Shown: positions 24,060-32,963 of the stretch, one piece after another
Numbering within the stretch: the first letter of the stretch is position 1
How the letters are laid out: each line of letters opens with the position of its first letter
DNA from: Roseococcus thiosulfatophilus
GTDB taxonomy: Bacteria > Pseudomonadota > Alphaproteobacteria > Acetobacterales > Acetobacteraceae
Reading direction: 5' to 3'
Length of the DNA stretch: 64,000 bases
NCBI RefSeq assembly: GCF_017311575.1
Contig: NZ_JAFFQY010000044.1
Coordinates: forward strand, 62,001 to 126,000
Notes under the pieces: generated by a model
Told to the model about the DNA's origin: nothing
Databases searched by the model: none
What the model saw: the letters and a program-made list of their open reading frames with translations, nothing else
Translations under genes and position numbers: made by a program

Positions 24060-26252
24060 ATGAGCCACGTCACGCCCCTCGACCCCGCGCGCGCCCGCCA
24101 GCTCGGCGCCGAATTCGGCCTCAAGCCCGATGAATACGAGAGGGCGCTGGCCATCCTCGGCCGCACCCCCAGCCTCACGGAGCTAGGCATTTTTTCCGTG
24201 ATGTGGAGCGAGCATTGCTCCTACAAATCCTCCCGCGTCTGGCTCAAGCAACTCCCCACCAAGGCGCCCTGGGTGCTGGTCGGCCCCGGCGAGAATGCGG
24301 GCGTCATCGCCATCGGCCAGGGGCTCGCCGCCGTCTTCAAGATGGAAAGCCACAACCACCCGAGCTTCATCGAGCCCTACAACGGCGCGGCCACCGGCGT
24401 GGGCGGCATCCTGCGTGACGTCTTCACCATGGGTGCCAGGCCCATCGCGAACCTCAACGCGCTGCGCTTCGGCGACCCCGCGCATCCCCGCACGAAGCGC
24501 ATCCTGGACGGGGTGGTGCGCGGCATCGGCGGCTACGGCAATTGCGTGGGCGTGCCCACCGTGGGCGGCGAGGTGAATTTCCACCCGGCCTACAACGGCA
24601 ACCCGCTGGTGAACGCCATGACGGTGGGCATTCTCAAGGCGGACCGCATCTTCACCGCGGCCGCGACGGGGGTGGGCAACCCGGTGGTCTATGTGGGGTC
24701 CAAGACCGGGCGCGACGGCATCCATGGCGCCACCATGTCCAGCGCCGAGTTCAACGCCGATGCCGAGGAAAAGCGCCCCACCGTCCAGATCGGCGACCCC
24801 TTCGCGGAAAAGCTGCTGATCGAGGCCTGCCTGGAACTCATGGAGACGGATGCCATCGTCGCCATCCAGGACATGGGGGCGGCGGGGCTGACCAGTTCCA
24901 GCGTCGAGATGGCCGGCAAGGGCGGCATGGGCATCGTGCTGGACATGGAGAAGGTGCCCCAGCGCGAGACGGGCATGACCGCCTATGAGATGATGCTGAG
25001 CGAGAGCCAGGAGCGCATGCTCATGGTCCTCAAGCCCGGCCGCGAGAAGGTGGCGGAGGACATCTTCCACAAATGGGAGCTGGACTTCGCGGTGATCGGC
25101 CACCTGACCGACACGGGCCGCATCGAGATCCGCCACCACGGGGTGCTGGAAGCCGACATCCCGCTGGCGCCCCTGGAAAGCGAGGCGCCCCTCTACCACC
25201 GCCCCACGGAGGAGACGCCGAAGCAGCCGGTGCTGGGCCCGGTGGCGGACCCGGTGGGGATCACGGCCGCGCTGGAGAAGCTGGTGGCGAGCCCCGACCT
25301 CTGCAGCCGCCGCTGGATCTGGGACCAGTATGACGCCCAGGTGGGCGGGCAGACCAGCAAGCGCCCCGGCCAGGCCGATGCGGCGGTGGTCCGCGTCGAG
25401 GACCACAAGCTGGCGCTGGCCATGACCACCGACTGCACCCCCCGCTACGTCCTGGCGGACCCCGAGGAGGGCGGCAAGCAGGCGGTCGCCGAGGCCTGGC
25501 GGAACCTGACGGCGGTGGGGGCGCTGCCGCGGGCCATCACCGACAACATGAATTTCGGCAACCCGGAAAAGCCCCGCATCATGGGCCAGTTCGCCGGTGC
25601 CGTGCGCGGGATGGCCGCGGCCTGCACGGCGCTGGATTTCCCGGTGATCAGCGGGAATGTGAGCCTTTACAACGAGACGGAGGGCCGGGCGATCCTGCCC
25701 ACCCCCGCCATCGGGGGCGTGGGCGTGCTGGAGGATGTGGCGCAGGCGGTGGGCCTCGCACTCCCCGCCGGCTGCGAGATCGTGGTGGTGGGTGAGACCC
25801 AGGGCTGGCTCGGCCAGTCGCTCTGGCTGCGCGAGATCGCGGGCCGGGAGGAGGGGGCGCCGCCGCCGGTGGACCTGGCGGCCGAGCGCCGGAACGGGGA
25901 TTTCGTGCGGGGCGAGATCCTGGCGGGCCGCGTCCGCGCCTGCCACGACGCCGCGGATGGCGGGCTGCTGGTGGCGCTGGCCGAGATGTGCATGGCCTCC
26001 GGGGTCGGCGCCGACATCACGCGCCGGGGCGACCATGCCTTCTGGTTCGGCGAGGACCAGGGCCGCTACCTCCTGGCCGTGGAGGATGGCGCGGCACTGC
26101 TGGAAGCCGCGCGGGCGGCCGGTGTGCCCGCGGAACGATTGGGACAATCCTCAGGCCGCACCTTGGTTATGCCCGGGGCGGATGCCATAGATATATCAAG
26201 GCTGGCGGCGGCGCATGAGGCGACGCTGCCGGCGCTGATGCAGGGGGTCTGA
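24060..26252 (+). CDS. purL: FGAM synthase large subunit
   Basis: PurL uses ATP and PurQ-derived ammonia to turn FGAR into FGAM. The 730-residue protein is the small type that needs PurS and PurQ. It has the family features [13 protein letters not shown] near residue 48, [20 protein letters not shown] near residue 95, and [13 protein letters not shown] in the middle. The ATG at 24060 matches the family start ([13 protein letters not shown]); upstream in-frame codons lie in the transposase-derived gene region. bolA starts 4 bases after its stop, joining purine and iron-sulfur genes in one transcript. Confidence 0.95.
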   Translation: MSHVTPLDPARARQLGAEFGLKPDEYERALAILGRTPSLTELGIFSVMWSEHCSYKSSRVWLKQLPTKAPWVLVGPGENAGVIAIGQGLAAVFKMESHNHPSFIEPYNGAATGVGGILRDVFTMGARPIANLNALRFGDPAHPRTKRILDGVVRGIGGYGNCVGVPTVGGEVNFHPAYNGNPLVNAMTVGILKADRIFTAAATGVGNPVVYVGSKTGRDGIHGATMSSAEFNADAEEKRPTVQIGDPFAEKLLIEACLELMETDAIVAIQDMGAAGLTSSSVEMAGKGGMGIVLDMEKVPQRETGMTAYEMMLSESQERMLMVLKPGREKVAEDIFHKWELDFAVIGHLTDTGRIEIRHHGVLEADIPLAPLESEAPLYHRPTEETPKQPVLGPVADPVGITAALEKLVASPDLCSRRWIWDQYDAQVGGQTSKRPGQADAAVVRVEDHKLALAMTTDCTPRYVLADPEEGGKQAVAEAWRNLTAVGALPRAITDNMNFGNPEKPRIMGQFAGAVRGMAAACTALDFPVISGNVSLYNETEGRAILPTPAIGGVGVLEDVAQAVGLALPAGCEIVVVGETQGWLGQSLWLREIAGREEGAPPPVDLAAERRNGDFVRGEILAGRVRACHDAADGGLLVALAEMCMASGVGADITRRGDHAFWFGEDQGRYLLAVEDGAALLEAARAAGVPAERLGQSSGRTLVMPGADAIDISRLAAAHEATLPALMQGV

Positions 26253-26256
26253 CCAC

Positions 26257-26490
26257 ATGCCGATGCAACCCGTCGAGATCGAGGCCCTGATCAAATCGGC
26301 CCTGCCCGACGCCCAGGTCACCATCGAGGACCTGGCGGGCGACGGGGACCACTACGCGGCCAAGGTCGTCTCGGAGAGTTTCCGGGGCCTGTCCCGCGTG
26401 AAGCAGCACCAGCTTGTCTATGCCGCGCTGCAAGGGCGGATGGGGGGCGTGCTGCATGCCCTTGCCCTGCAGACGAGCGCGCCCGAATGA
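26257..26490 (+). CDS. bolA: BolA family protein
   Basis: The 77-residue protein carries the BolA fold motif, DGDHYAAKVVSESFRGLSRVK and HQLVYAAL. The invariant His of the HQ pair is the ligand that lets BolA share an iron-sulfur cluster with a monothiol glutaredoxin. Its neighbour encodes exactly such a glutaredoxin, so the pair probably works in iron sensing or cluster transfer. The start may be the ATG at 26257 or the one at 26263. Confidence 0.88.
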   Translation: MPMQPVEIEALIKSALPDAQVTIEDLAGDGDHYAAKVVSESFRGLSRVKQHQLVYAALQGRMGGVLHALALQTSAPE

Positions 26491-26518
26491 TCCGCCACCT
26501 TTTCCAAGGAACCCGCCC

Positions 26519-26854
26519 ATGAGCGACGTGAACGAGCGTATCGAGGCCGAGCTGAAGGCCAACCCCGTGGTGCTCTACATGAAGGGCACGCCCGTGTTTC
26601 CGCAGTGCGGCTTCTCGGCCCGCGTCGTGCAGATCCTGAGCCACGTGGGCGTCCCCTTCAAGGGCGTGAACGTGCTGGAGGACATGGAGATCCGCGAGGG
26701 CATCAAGGCCTACACGAACTGGCCGACCATCCCGCAGCTCTATGTCCAGGGCGAGTTCGTGGGCGGCTGCGACATCGTGATGGAGATGTTCCAGTCCGGT
26801 GAGCTGCAGGCCATGCTGAAGGAAAAGGGCCTGCCGACCACGGAACAGGCGTGA
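26519..26854 (+). CDS. grxD: Monothiol glutaredoxin (CGFS type)
   Basis: Grx4-type monothiol glutaredoxins bind a shared [2Fe-2S] cluster with glutathione and deliver it to targets, often with BolA. The 111-residue protein has the hallmark active site PQCGFSARVV near residue 30, KGTPVFPQ before it, and the glutathione-binding WPTIPQLYV and GGCDIVMEM stretches. A TTTTCCAAGGA segment serves as its ribosome-binding site. The bolA-grxD order is common in Alphaproteobacteria. Confidence 0.93.
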   Translation: MSDVNERIEAELKANPVVLYMKGTPVFPQCGFSARVVQILSHVGVPFKGVNVLEDMEIREGIKAYTNWPTIPQLYVQGEFVGGCDIVMEMFQSGELQAMLKEKGLPTTEQA

Positions 26855-26986
26855 CGGCGGCGGGGCCTGAATTGTCCCGCGGCACGACGTACCTCCTCTG
26901 CCCGGCCCACTCCATGCCGGGTGAGGGGTGCGGGGTGTGGTCCCCGAGTTTGAGTCCGGTCGCGCCCTCCAGCCGGGTCGTGTGGA

Positions 26987-27793
26987 ATGTCTGACGCCTT
27001 CATTGACCACGGGCGGCTGATCTTCCTGCACATTCCCAAGACGGCCGGTACTTCGCTGCATGATGTCCTGACGGGATACTTCCGTAAGGAAGAAATCTGC
27101 CCCGAGCGGCGGCGTGACCTGTCCCATAAGCCGCCGGAATACTTCGAGCCCTATCGGTTCTTTTCGGGGCACTTCACCGCGGAATCGATCGCGAAGGTGC
27201 CGGGCCGGAAGTTTGCCTTCACGATCCTGCGTCATCCGTATGAGCGCATCATGTCGCTCTATTATTTCTGGCGGCGGCATCGCGATGCGGTGATCCAGGC
27301 GAACAATCTGGCCGGGCCGCGCCTAGCACGCCAAGTCAATGTGAAGGAATTTTTGTCTACCGATCTACCCATTCCGAGGAACTACATCAAGAATGAAATG
27401 ACCAGGGTATTGGCCGGTGACGTCTTCACCGAAAAGGATGACACTTATTTCGAATTGAAGGATGGGAAGCGAATTCCCATCGAGAAGTTCGAAATCATCA
27501 GGCGGGCCACGGCCACTCTGAACCAGCTGGATTTCGTCTTCTTCGTGGAAACCCTGGACCGTGACTTTCCGGTCCTGTGCAAGATGCTGGGCATGGACCC
27601 GGTGCCGAAGTTTCCCAGGAAGAACACGCGCGACGAGGTTCGACCGGACCTCGAGACGGTGCGGGAGGAGGCGTTGGATGATGACCACATCCGCCTGCTG
27701 AAGCGCAATACGGACCTGGACCGCATCATCTACAGCCTGGCCAGGGTGCGGCGGGCGGATGTGTTGCGGCGCCAGTCGCAAGACCCGGGATGA
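26987..27793 (+). CDS. Sulfotransferase-fold protein
   Basis: This 268-residue protein has the PAPS-binding motifs of the sulfotransferase superfamily: FLHIPKTAGTSLHD near residues 14-27 (5'-phosphosulfate loop) and ILRHPYERIMSLYYF near residue 84 (3'-phosphate site). HIPKTAGTS is typical of the Sulfotransfer_2/heparan-type branch, which sulfates carbohydrates. The acceptor is unknown. Its base composition is clearly lower in G and C than its neighbours, most visibly at 27340-27500, which suggests acquisition. It stands alone in a 132-base leader with a weak CCCGGC/GCCGGG hairpin at 26901-26921. Confidence 0.75.
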   Translation: MSDAFIDHGRLIFLHIPKTAGTSLHDVLTGYFRKEEICPERRRDLSHKPPEYFEPYRFFSGHFTAESIAKVPGRKFAFTILRHPYERIMSLYYFWRRHRDAVIQANNLAGPRLARQVNVKEFLSTDLPIPRNYIKNEMTRVLAGDVFTEKDDTYFELKDGKRIPIEKFEIIRRATATLNQLDFVFFVETLDRDFPVLCKMLGMDPVPKFPRKNTRDEVRPDLETVREEALDDDHIRLLKRNTDLDRIIYSLARVRRADVLRRQSQDPG

Positions 27794-27843
27794 GGCCGGC
27801 GCGGCCCGCTTCGCGGAAGCCGGGGGTCGCGCCGATATCGGGT

Positions 27844-28758
27844 CTACAACGCCAGGCTGCCGAGCGCGCCGCGCAGCATCACCACCTCGTCCAACGGGTC
27901 CAGATAGGCGATGCCCTGTGCGCCGGCCAGCGGGCGGCAGCGCAGCAGGCGGTGGGGGCCGAAGCTTTCGGCCAGTTCCATCTCGGGGAAGGGGCCCTCG
28001 GGCGGCCCCTCCACCAGGGCGATGGTGACCAGGGTGACACCGCGCGCGGAGCGGTCCAGGAACTCGGCCGTTTCCGCGAAGACGTCGCGGGTGTTCTCGA
28101 ACTCCTCCGTGACCTGGAGCAGCAGCTTGCCATGCAGGCCACGCAGCGCCTCGCGCATGCGGATGACGCCGCGCTCGAGCGCGGCATAGCCTTCCTTCGT
28201 GGTCGGGTCCTTCACGTGGAAGATGGTGGACCCATACAGCTCCGAGAAGCGCGTGTGCCGGCAGAGATGCCCGTTGGAGCCCGGGGGGCGCACCGAGGCC
28301 GGAATGTGCTCGTGCTCATCCGGGGCGAGAAGCAGGCTGAAATCATCCACCAGGCAGTCGCGCACGGCCTCGGGCGGGATGGTCATCCAGTCGAAGGGAT
28401 TAGCCCAGCGCCGCAGCCCGGCCCGACGCAGCATCCCGGCCACGGGAGGCTCGCAGCCGACGGCGATGCAGGACAGCGCGGCGGGGCGCGAGTCCATGGC
28501 GGGCGTCATCACATATTCGGTGGGCTTGCCGATGCCGGAGGTCAGCTGCTTCTTCTGCGCTTCCTCAGTGTTCGCGATCATGCGGATGAAGTCGCTGGTG
28601 ACATCCGCCAGGCTGCGGTCCCGCAGGCGCTTCTCCAACTCCTGCGAGAACTTCGCCAGCCACTTCGGGTCCACATCCCGCTTCAGGAGCGCGAGATGGG
28701 AGCCGCGGATGATGGCTTCCACCACATCGCGGAGCGGAGTCGGATCGGGGACGGGCAT
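27844..28758 (-). CDS. DUF1796 family putative papain-like cysteine peptidase
   Basis: The 304-residue protein has the DUF1796 core near the middle: CIAVGCEPPVAGMLRRAGLR followed by ANPFDWMTIPPEAV and LVDDFSLLL, then a His in SNGHLCRHTRFSE. In this family the cysteine, a histidine and an acid are proposed as catalytic; proteolysis has not been shown for this branch. The first 80 residues are helical and not recognised. It converges with the sulfotransferase gene, 50 bases apart. DUF1796 genes often lie near glycan or sulfation genes, so the two may belong together. Confidence 0.62.
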   Translation of the reverse strand: MPVPDPTPLRDVVEAIIRGSHLALLKRDVDPKWLAKFSQELEKRLRDRSLADVTSDFIRMIANTEEAQKKQLTSGIGKPTEYVMTPAMDSRPAALSCIAVGCEPPVAGMLRRAGLRRWANPFDWMTIPPEAVRDCLVDDFSLLLAPDEHEHIPASVRPPGSNGHLCRHTRFSELYGSTIFHVKDPTTKEGYAALERGVIRMREALRGLHGKLLLQVTEEFENTRDVFAETAEFLDRSARGVTLVTIALVEGPPEGPFPEMELAESFGPHRLLRCRPLAGAQGIAYLDPLDEVVMLRGALGSLAL

Positions 28759-28810
28759 GGCCCTGTGTCGCGCGCGGTGAGCCCGGCGTCAACGGAGGGT
28801 GAGATGCGTG

Positions 28811-28838
28811 GCCGCCCCGGCGCGAGGGCCGGGGCGGC
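28811..28838 (-). terminator. Hairpin after rpsD
   Basis: An 11-bp perfect stem, GCCGCCCCGGC and its complement with a 6-base loop, lies seven bases past the rpsD stop on the minus strand. No thymine run follows. Its core matches the hairpin at 4267-4297. Confidence 0.6.
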
Positions 28839-28845
28839 GGTATCA

Positions 28846-29487
28846 TCAGCGCGAGTAGAACTCGACCACCAGGTTCGGTTCCATCTGCACCGGGTAGGGA
28901 ACGTCCGCGAACTTCGGGGTGCGCAGGATGCGGCCCTTCATCGCGCGGTGGTCCACCTCGATGTATTCCGGCACGTCGCGGCCGGCCTCATGGGTGGCGT
29001 CCAGCACCATGGTCAGCTGCTTGGACTTTTCCTTCACCTCGATCACGTCCGTGTCGCGGACGCTGTAGGAGGGGATGTTCAGCCGCTTGCCGTTCACCGT
29101 CACATGGCCATGGTTCACGAACTGGCGCGCCGCGAAGGGCGTCACGGCGAACTTCATGCGGTAGATGATGGTGTCCAGCCGGCGCTCCAGCAGGTCGATC
29201 AGGTTCTCGGAGGTGTCGCCCTTCCGGCGGACGGCTTCCTCGTAATACTTGCGGAACTGCTTCTCGCCGATGTTGCCGTAGTAGCCCTTCAGCTTTTGCT
29301 TCGCCATGAGCTGCACGCCGAAGTCGGTCGGCTTCTGCTTGCGGCGCTGGCCGTGCTGGCCGGGACCATAGGTGCGGGCACCCTGTTCGCCCTTGCGCGG
29401 CTTGGAGACCGGCGACTTCGCCCGGCCCCACAGGTTCTCACCCAGGCGGCGATTGATCTTGTACTTGCTGGCAAGGCGCTTCGTCAT
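28846..29487 (-). CDS. rpsD: 30S ribosomal protein S4
   Basis: S4 nucleates assembly of the small ribosomal subunit by binding 16S rRNA. The 213-residue protein starts [20 protein letters not shown] and has the S4 RNA-binding domain near residue 100 ([19 protein letters not shown], then [13 protein letters not shown]). I chose the ATG at 29487; an upstream in-frame ATG at 29550 adds 21 unlikely residues. Ribosomal S4 is often autoregulated, and a hairpin sits at its start region. It is a lone gene here, as in many Alphaproteobacteria. Confidence 0.95.
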   Translation of the reverse strand: MTKRLASKYKINRRLGENLWGRAKSPVSKPRKGEQGARTYGPGQHGQRRKQKPTDFGVQLMAKQKLKGYYGNIGEKQFRKYYEEAVRRKGDTSENLIDLLERRLDTIIYRMKFAVTPFAARQFVNHGHVTVNGKRLNIPSYSVRDTDVIEVKEKSKQLTMVLDATHEAGRDVPEYIEVDHRAMKGRILRTPKFADVPYPVQMEPNLVVEFYSR

Positions 29488-29496
29488 GCGCGGCAC

Positions 29497-29519
29497 CCCA
29501 TCGCCCTTGCGGGGATGGG
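29497..29519 (-). promoter_or_regulatory. Leader hairpin that may cover the rpsD ribosome-binding site
   Basis: CCCATC at 29497-29502 pairs with GATGGG at 29514-29519, with an additional CCC/GGG inner stem and a TTGC-type loop, giving about nine pairs and one bulged base. On the minus strand the GATGGGG segment nearest the start codon, the likely ribosome-binding site, lies in the arm closest to the ATG. S4 autoregulation is known in other bacteria; here it is only suggested. Confidence 0.35.
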
Positions 29520-29698
29520 CCTTCTTCTCGCGGACACCCGTGCGGGGCATGGTCCGCTGGATTGTCCCGGTAGGCTCCTGCCGGATGGCAGGCGCGGGCG
29601 CACGCCCCGAAGGCGTGTCCTCGTTCCCAGGAATGGCGTGGGCTTAGGGGGTGGCGTGGGCCTTGTCAAACCGGGCGCGCCACCCTTACTCCCCACCC

Positions 29699-29929
29699 AT
29701 GGTAACGCGCGCGGATATCCTGGTGCTTGGCCTCACGGCGGGCGTGGTCGGCTGCCTGGTGGGCGGCATGATGTTCGGCATCGGCATGGGCCTGGTGGTG
29801 CAGAGCGCGCATATCGGCTGGCTGCTGGTGCTGCCCTCCGCGCCGGTGGCCGGGATGCTCGGCTATGTGCTGGCGCGCAAGCTGGCCCGCAAGCTGGAAC
29901 CAACCCAAGGTGGCGCCCCCGCCCCTTGA
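29699..29929 (+). CDS. Small two-helix membrane protein
   Basis: A 76-residue protein with no recognised family. Two hydrophobic stretches, about residues 8-30 (LVLGLTAGVVGCLVGGMMFG) and 38-60 (IGWLLVLPSAPVAGMLGYVL), suggest an inner-membrane hairpin rich in glycine. The tail is basic (ARKLARKLEP). The ATG at 29699 matches the first hydrophobic segment best. It is followed 33 bases later by grxC and may be cotranscribed. Confidence 0.5.
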   Translation: MVTRADILVLGLTAGVVGCLVGGMMFGIGMGLVVQSAHIGWLLVLPSAPVAGMLGYVLARKLARKLEPTQGGAPAP

Positions 29930-29962
29930 CGCAGCGGGGGGGTGCGCCCCTTCTATTCCGCC

Positions 29963-30220
29963 ATGGCAAAAGTCGAAATCTACACCCAGCCCTTCTGCCC
30001 CTATTGCGCGCGCGCCGTGGGCCTGCTGACGCGCAAGGGCGCCGACTTCACCGAGATTGACGCGCCCAATGGCAGCCAGGCCCGCAAGGATGCCATCGCG
30101 CGCTCGGGTGGGCGGACCACGGTGCCGCAGATCTTCATCAATGGTGAACCCGTCGGCGGCTCCGATGACCTGGCGGCGCTGGAGCGCGCGGGCAAGCTGG
30201 ACGCGCTGCTGGCGGGCTGA
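29963..30220 (+). CDS. grxC: Dithiol glutaredoxin 3
   Basis: Glutaredoxins reduce disulfides with glutathione. This 85-residue protein has the dithiol active site FCPYCARA at residues 10-17, with YTQPFC before it, and the glutathione contacts TVPQIFINGEPVGGSDDL. It therefore differs from the CGFS protein at 26519. DUF1178 follows 69 bases later, an arrangement common in Alphaproteobacteria. Confidence 0.92.
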   Translation: MAKVEIYTQPFCPYCARAVGLLTRKGADFTEIDAPNGSQARKDAIARSGGRTTVPQIFINGEPVGGSDDLAALERAGKLDALLAG

Positions 30221-30289
30221 CCTTCGCAAGCGGGGCGAATGCCTTACATATGTCATGCGGCCGGGATGGACCGGCTTGGATAGACCGGG

Positions 30290-30778
30290 ATGATCCGTTT
30301 CTCGCTTCGCTGCGCCGAGGCGCATGAATTCGAAAGCTGGTTCAAGGACAGCGCGGCGTTCGACCGCATGTCGGCCGCGGGGCTCGTGGAATGCCCCGTC
30401 TGCGGCGACACGCATGTGACCAAGGCGCTGATGGCGCCGGCCATCCGCAAGGCGCCGGGCGTGAAGGGCAGGGCGGAGGCGCCCGCCGCCGTGCCGGCCA
30501 AGCCGCAGCCCGCCCCCCCGGCGGCCCCGGCCGGGCGCGTCGCCACGGGCGCCTTGCCCGCCCAGATGCTGGCCCTGCTGCAGCGCATGCGCGCCGAGGT
30601 CGAGAAGAACTGCGACTATGTCGGCCCCGACTTCGCGGAGGAGGCGCGCCGCATCCACCAGGGCGAGGCCGAGGCCCGCGGCATCTATGGCGAGGCGACC
30701 GAGGAGGAAACCGAGGCCCTGCGCGAGGAGGGCATCGAGGTGGCCCGCCTGCCCTGGGTGCCGCCCAGCGATGGTTGA
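30290..30778 (+). CDS. DUF1178 family protein
   Basis: The 162-residue protein begins MIRFSLRCAEAHEFESWFKD and has a CPVCGDTHVTKALMAP segment near residue 35. Together with Cys8 and a nearby His this could bind a zinc ion. The C-terminal half, after an Ala/Pro-rich linker, carries NCDYVGPDFAEEARRIHQGE, the other conserved block of DUF1178. No function is established. It ends at a good intrinsic terminator. Confidence 0.85.
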   Translation: MIRFSLRCAEAHEFESWFKDSAAFDRMSAAGLVECPVCGDTHVTKALMAPAIRKAPGVKGRAEAPAAVPAKPQPAPPAAPAGRVATGALPAQMLALLQRMRAEVEKNCDYVGPDFAEEARRIHQGEAEARGIYGEATEEETEALREEGIEVARLPWVPPSDG

Positions 30779-30804
30779 AGTTTCTTGCCCTCAAGCGCCG
30801 GGCG

Positions 30805-30828
30805 CCGCCTCCGGCGGATTTTTCCGCC
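30805..30828. terminator. Intrinsic terminator after DUF1178 gene
   Basis: CCGCC-TCC-GGCGG is followed immediately by ATTTTT on the plus strand. The same sequence allows an alternative hairpin, GGCGGA-TTTT-TCCGCC. A diverged second copy of the GCGCCGGGCGCC...CTCCGGCGG stretch follows at 30835-30857 with three mismatches. Confidence 0.65.
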
Positions 30829-30909
30829 CTCGGGCGCCCGGCGCAGCCTCCGGTGGCTGGGCTTCCGCGCCGCCACGGGTGCGCTGACGGCGCGGTAGGC
30901 CTGGGCGCG

Positions 30910-30928
30910 CCGGCCGCTGTGCGGCCGG
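30910..30928 (-). terminator. Hairpin after ubiG
   Basis: A perfect 8-bp stem, CCGGCCGC-TGT-GCGGCCGG, lies 20 bases past the ubiG stop on the minus strand. It lacks a thymine run. Confidence 0.45.
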
Positions 30929-30947
30929 ACCAAGGCCGGCGGTCGGT

Positions 30948-31676
30948 TTAGACCCGACGCCCCGCCATGATGTAGTTCACCCCCACATCCCGGCTCACGC
31001 GGAAGCCCTGGCGCAGGCTGGGCGTCAGCCCCGCCACCTCCGTCACCGCCAGCCCCGCGCCGCGCATCAGGACACCGAGTTCGGCGGGGCGCAGGAACAG
31101 CTTCCAGTCATGCGTGCCCACCGGCAGCCAGCGCAGCAGGTATTCCGCGCCGAGCTTGGCCACAGCATAGGCGCGCGGCGTGCGGTTCAGCGTGGACAGC
31201 ATCACCCAGCCGCCCGGCTTCACGGCGCGGGCGAGGGCGGCGAGGAAGCCCGCACGTTCCTCCGGCGGCACATGCTCGATGACCTCTAGCGCCAGCACCG
31301 CATCGAAACCCGTCTCCTCCAGCGTCTCGGGGGTGCCCGTGCGGTAATCCACCGCCACCCCCTCGGCCGCCGCATGGGCGCGGGCGGCGTCCAGCGCGGC
31401 GCCGGCGGCGTCCAGCCCGACCACATGCGCCCCGCGCCGGGCCAGCCATTCGGAAGCGAGCCCCGCCCCGCAGCCCACATCCAGCACGCGCTGGCCGGCC
31501 ACATCCCCCAGCAGCCCCGCGATCCAGCCCATGCGGGCGGGGTTCATGGCGTGCAGTGGCGCCATGGGGCCGCGCGGGTTCCACCACTGATCGGCCAGGG
31601 CGTCGAACTTTGCCACCTCCCGAGCATCGGCGCTGGAGGGATTTGCAGGGCTGCCCCTGTTGCCGGTCGGGTCCAT
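30948..31676 (-). CDS. ubiG: Ubiquinone O-methyltransferase
   Basis: UbiG performs the two O-methylations in ubiquinone synthesis using S-adenosylmethionine. The 242 residues include the methyltransferase motif VLDVGCGAGLASEWLA near residue 65, the family-specific KFDALADQWWNPRGPMAPLH near residue 27, VLALEVIEHVPP and the TLNRTPRAYA stretch. The ATG at 31676 gives the family length; longer open frames continue into the divergent lysC leader. The two divergent starts are 69 bases apart. Confidence 0.92.
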   Translation of the reverse strand: MDPTGNRGSPANPSSADAREVAKFDALADQWWNPRGPMAPLHAMNPARMGWIAGLLGDVAGQRVLDVGCGAGLASEWLARRGAHVVGLDAAGAALDAARAHAAAEGVAVDYRTGTPETLEETGFDAVLALEVIEHVPPEERAGFLAALARAVKPGGWVMLSTLNRTPRAYAVAKLGAEYLLRWLPVGTHDWKLFLRPAELGVLMRGAGLAVTEVAGLTPSLRQGFRVSRDVGVNYIMAGRRV

Positions 31677-31745
31677 GCCCGGTATCTGACGCGCGCTTGA
31701 GGCCCCCGCAAGGCCTGGTTGTATGGATTGGGGCCGGGAATTCCC

Positions 31746-32963
31746 ATGGCACGTATCGTGATGAAGTTCGGCGGAACCTCGGTCGGTGACCTCGACCGGA
31801 TCCGCAACGTGGCCGCCCGCGTGAAGCGCGAGGTCGAGGCCGGAAACCAGGTGGCCGTGGTGGTCTCCGCCATGGCGGGCACCACGAACCAGCTGGTGAA
31901 ATGGTGCCAGGACCTCTCGCCCCTGCACGACGCGCGGGAATACGATGTGGTGGTGGCCACCGGTGAGCAGGTGACGATCGGCCTGGTCGCCATCGCGCTG
32001 CAGGCCATCGGCGTCGAGGCGCGCTCCTGGCAGGGCTGGCAGGTGCCCATCGTCACCGACAACGCGCATGGCAAGGCGCGCGTCGAATCCATCGAGGGCG
32101 CCGAGCTGATCCGCCGGATGGAGGAGGGCCAGGTGCCCGTCGTCGCCGGCTTCCAGGGCATCGAGACCGCGCGCAACCGCGTCACCACGCTGGGGCGCGG
32201 CGGCTCGGACCTCTCGGCGGTGGCGCTGGCGGCGGCGCTGAAGGCCGATCGGTGCGACATCTATACCGATGTGGACGGGGTCTATACGACCGACCCGCGC
32301 ATCGTGCCCCGCGCGAAGAAGCTCGAACGCATTTCCTATGAAGAGATGCTGGAACTGGCGAGCGTGGGGGCCAAGGTTCTCCAGACCCGCTCGGTCGAGC
32401 TGGCGATGAAGGAAGGCGTGCGGGTGCAGGTGCTGTCCAGCTTCGAGGACAAGCCCGGCTCATTGGTGGTGGATGAGGACGAGATCATGGAAAAGCCCAT
32501 CGTGTCGGGCATCGCCTATTCGCGCGATGAGGCGAAGGTGACGCTGCGCCGCCTGCCGGACCGGCCGGGTGTCGCCGCCCGGGTCTTCGGCCCGCTGTCC
32601 GCGTCCAACGTGAACGTGGACATGATCGTGCAGAACATCGGCGCCGATGGCAGTACGGACATGACCTTCACGGTCGGCCGCGCCGATCTGCCGCGCGCGC
32701 AGGATATTCTCAACAAGGCCAAGGAGGAGCTGGGCTTCGAGGCGATGGTGGCGGACCCCGAGGTCGCCAAGATCAGCGTGGTCGGCATCGGCATGCGGAC
32801 CCATGCGGGTGTGGCCTCCACCATGTTCAAGGCGCTGGCGGAGAAGGGCATCAACATCCAGGTGATCTCGACCAGCGAGATCAAGGTGAGCGTGCTGGTG
32901 GCCTCCGAGTACACCGAATTGGCGGTGCGCGCCTTGCACACGGCCTATGGGCTGGATGCCTAG
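31746..32963 (+). CDS. lysC: Aspartate kinase
   Basis: Aspartate kinase phosphorylates aspartate for lysine, threonine, methionine and diaminopimelate synthesis. The 405-residue protein opens MARIVMKFGGTSVGDLDRIR and has the catalytic VATGEQVTIGLVA and TLGRGGSDLSAVALAA segments. Two ACT domains follow, one from residue 270 and one near 340 (VGIGMRTHAGVASTMFKALA), the site of end-product inhibition. The ATG at 31746 begins the family match. Its stop codon merges with a hairpin repeat. Confidence 0.95.
   Translation: MARIVMKFGGTSVGDLDRIRNVAARVKREVEAGNQVAVVVSAMAGTTNQLVKWCQDLSPLHDAREYDVVVATGEQVTIGLVAIALQAIGVEARSWQGWQVPIVTDNAHGKARVESIEGAELIRRMEEGQVPVVAGFQGIETARNRVTTLGRGGSDLSAVALAAALKADRCDIYTDVDGVYTTDPRIVPRAKKLERISYEEMLELASVGAKVLQTRSVELAMKEGVRVQVLSSFEDKPGSLVVDEDEIMEKPIVSGIAYSRDEAKVTLRRLPDRPGVAARVFGPLSASNVNVDMIVQNIGADGSTDMTFTVGRADLPRAQDILNKAKEELGFEAMVADPEVAKISVVGIGMRTHAGVASTMFKALAEKGINIQVISTSEIKVSVLVASEYTELAVRALHTAYGLDA

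Noticed and set aside
29488-29550. N-terminal extension of ribosomal protein S4
   Set aside because: The 21 residues upstream are not part of the S4 family, and the leader hairpin and ribosome-binding site lie there.
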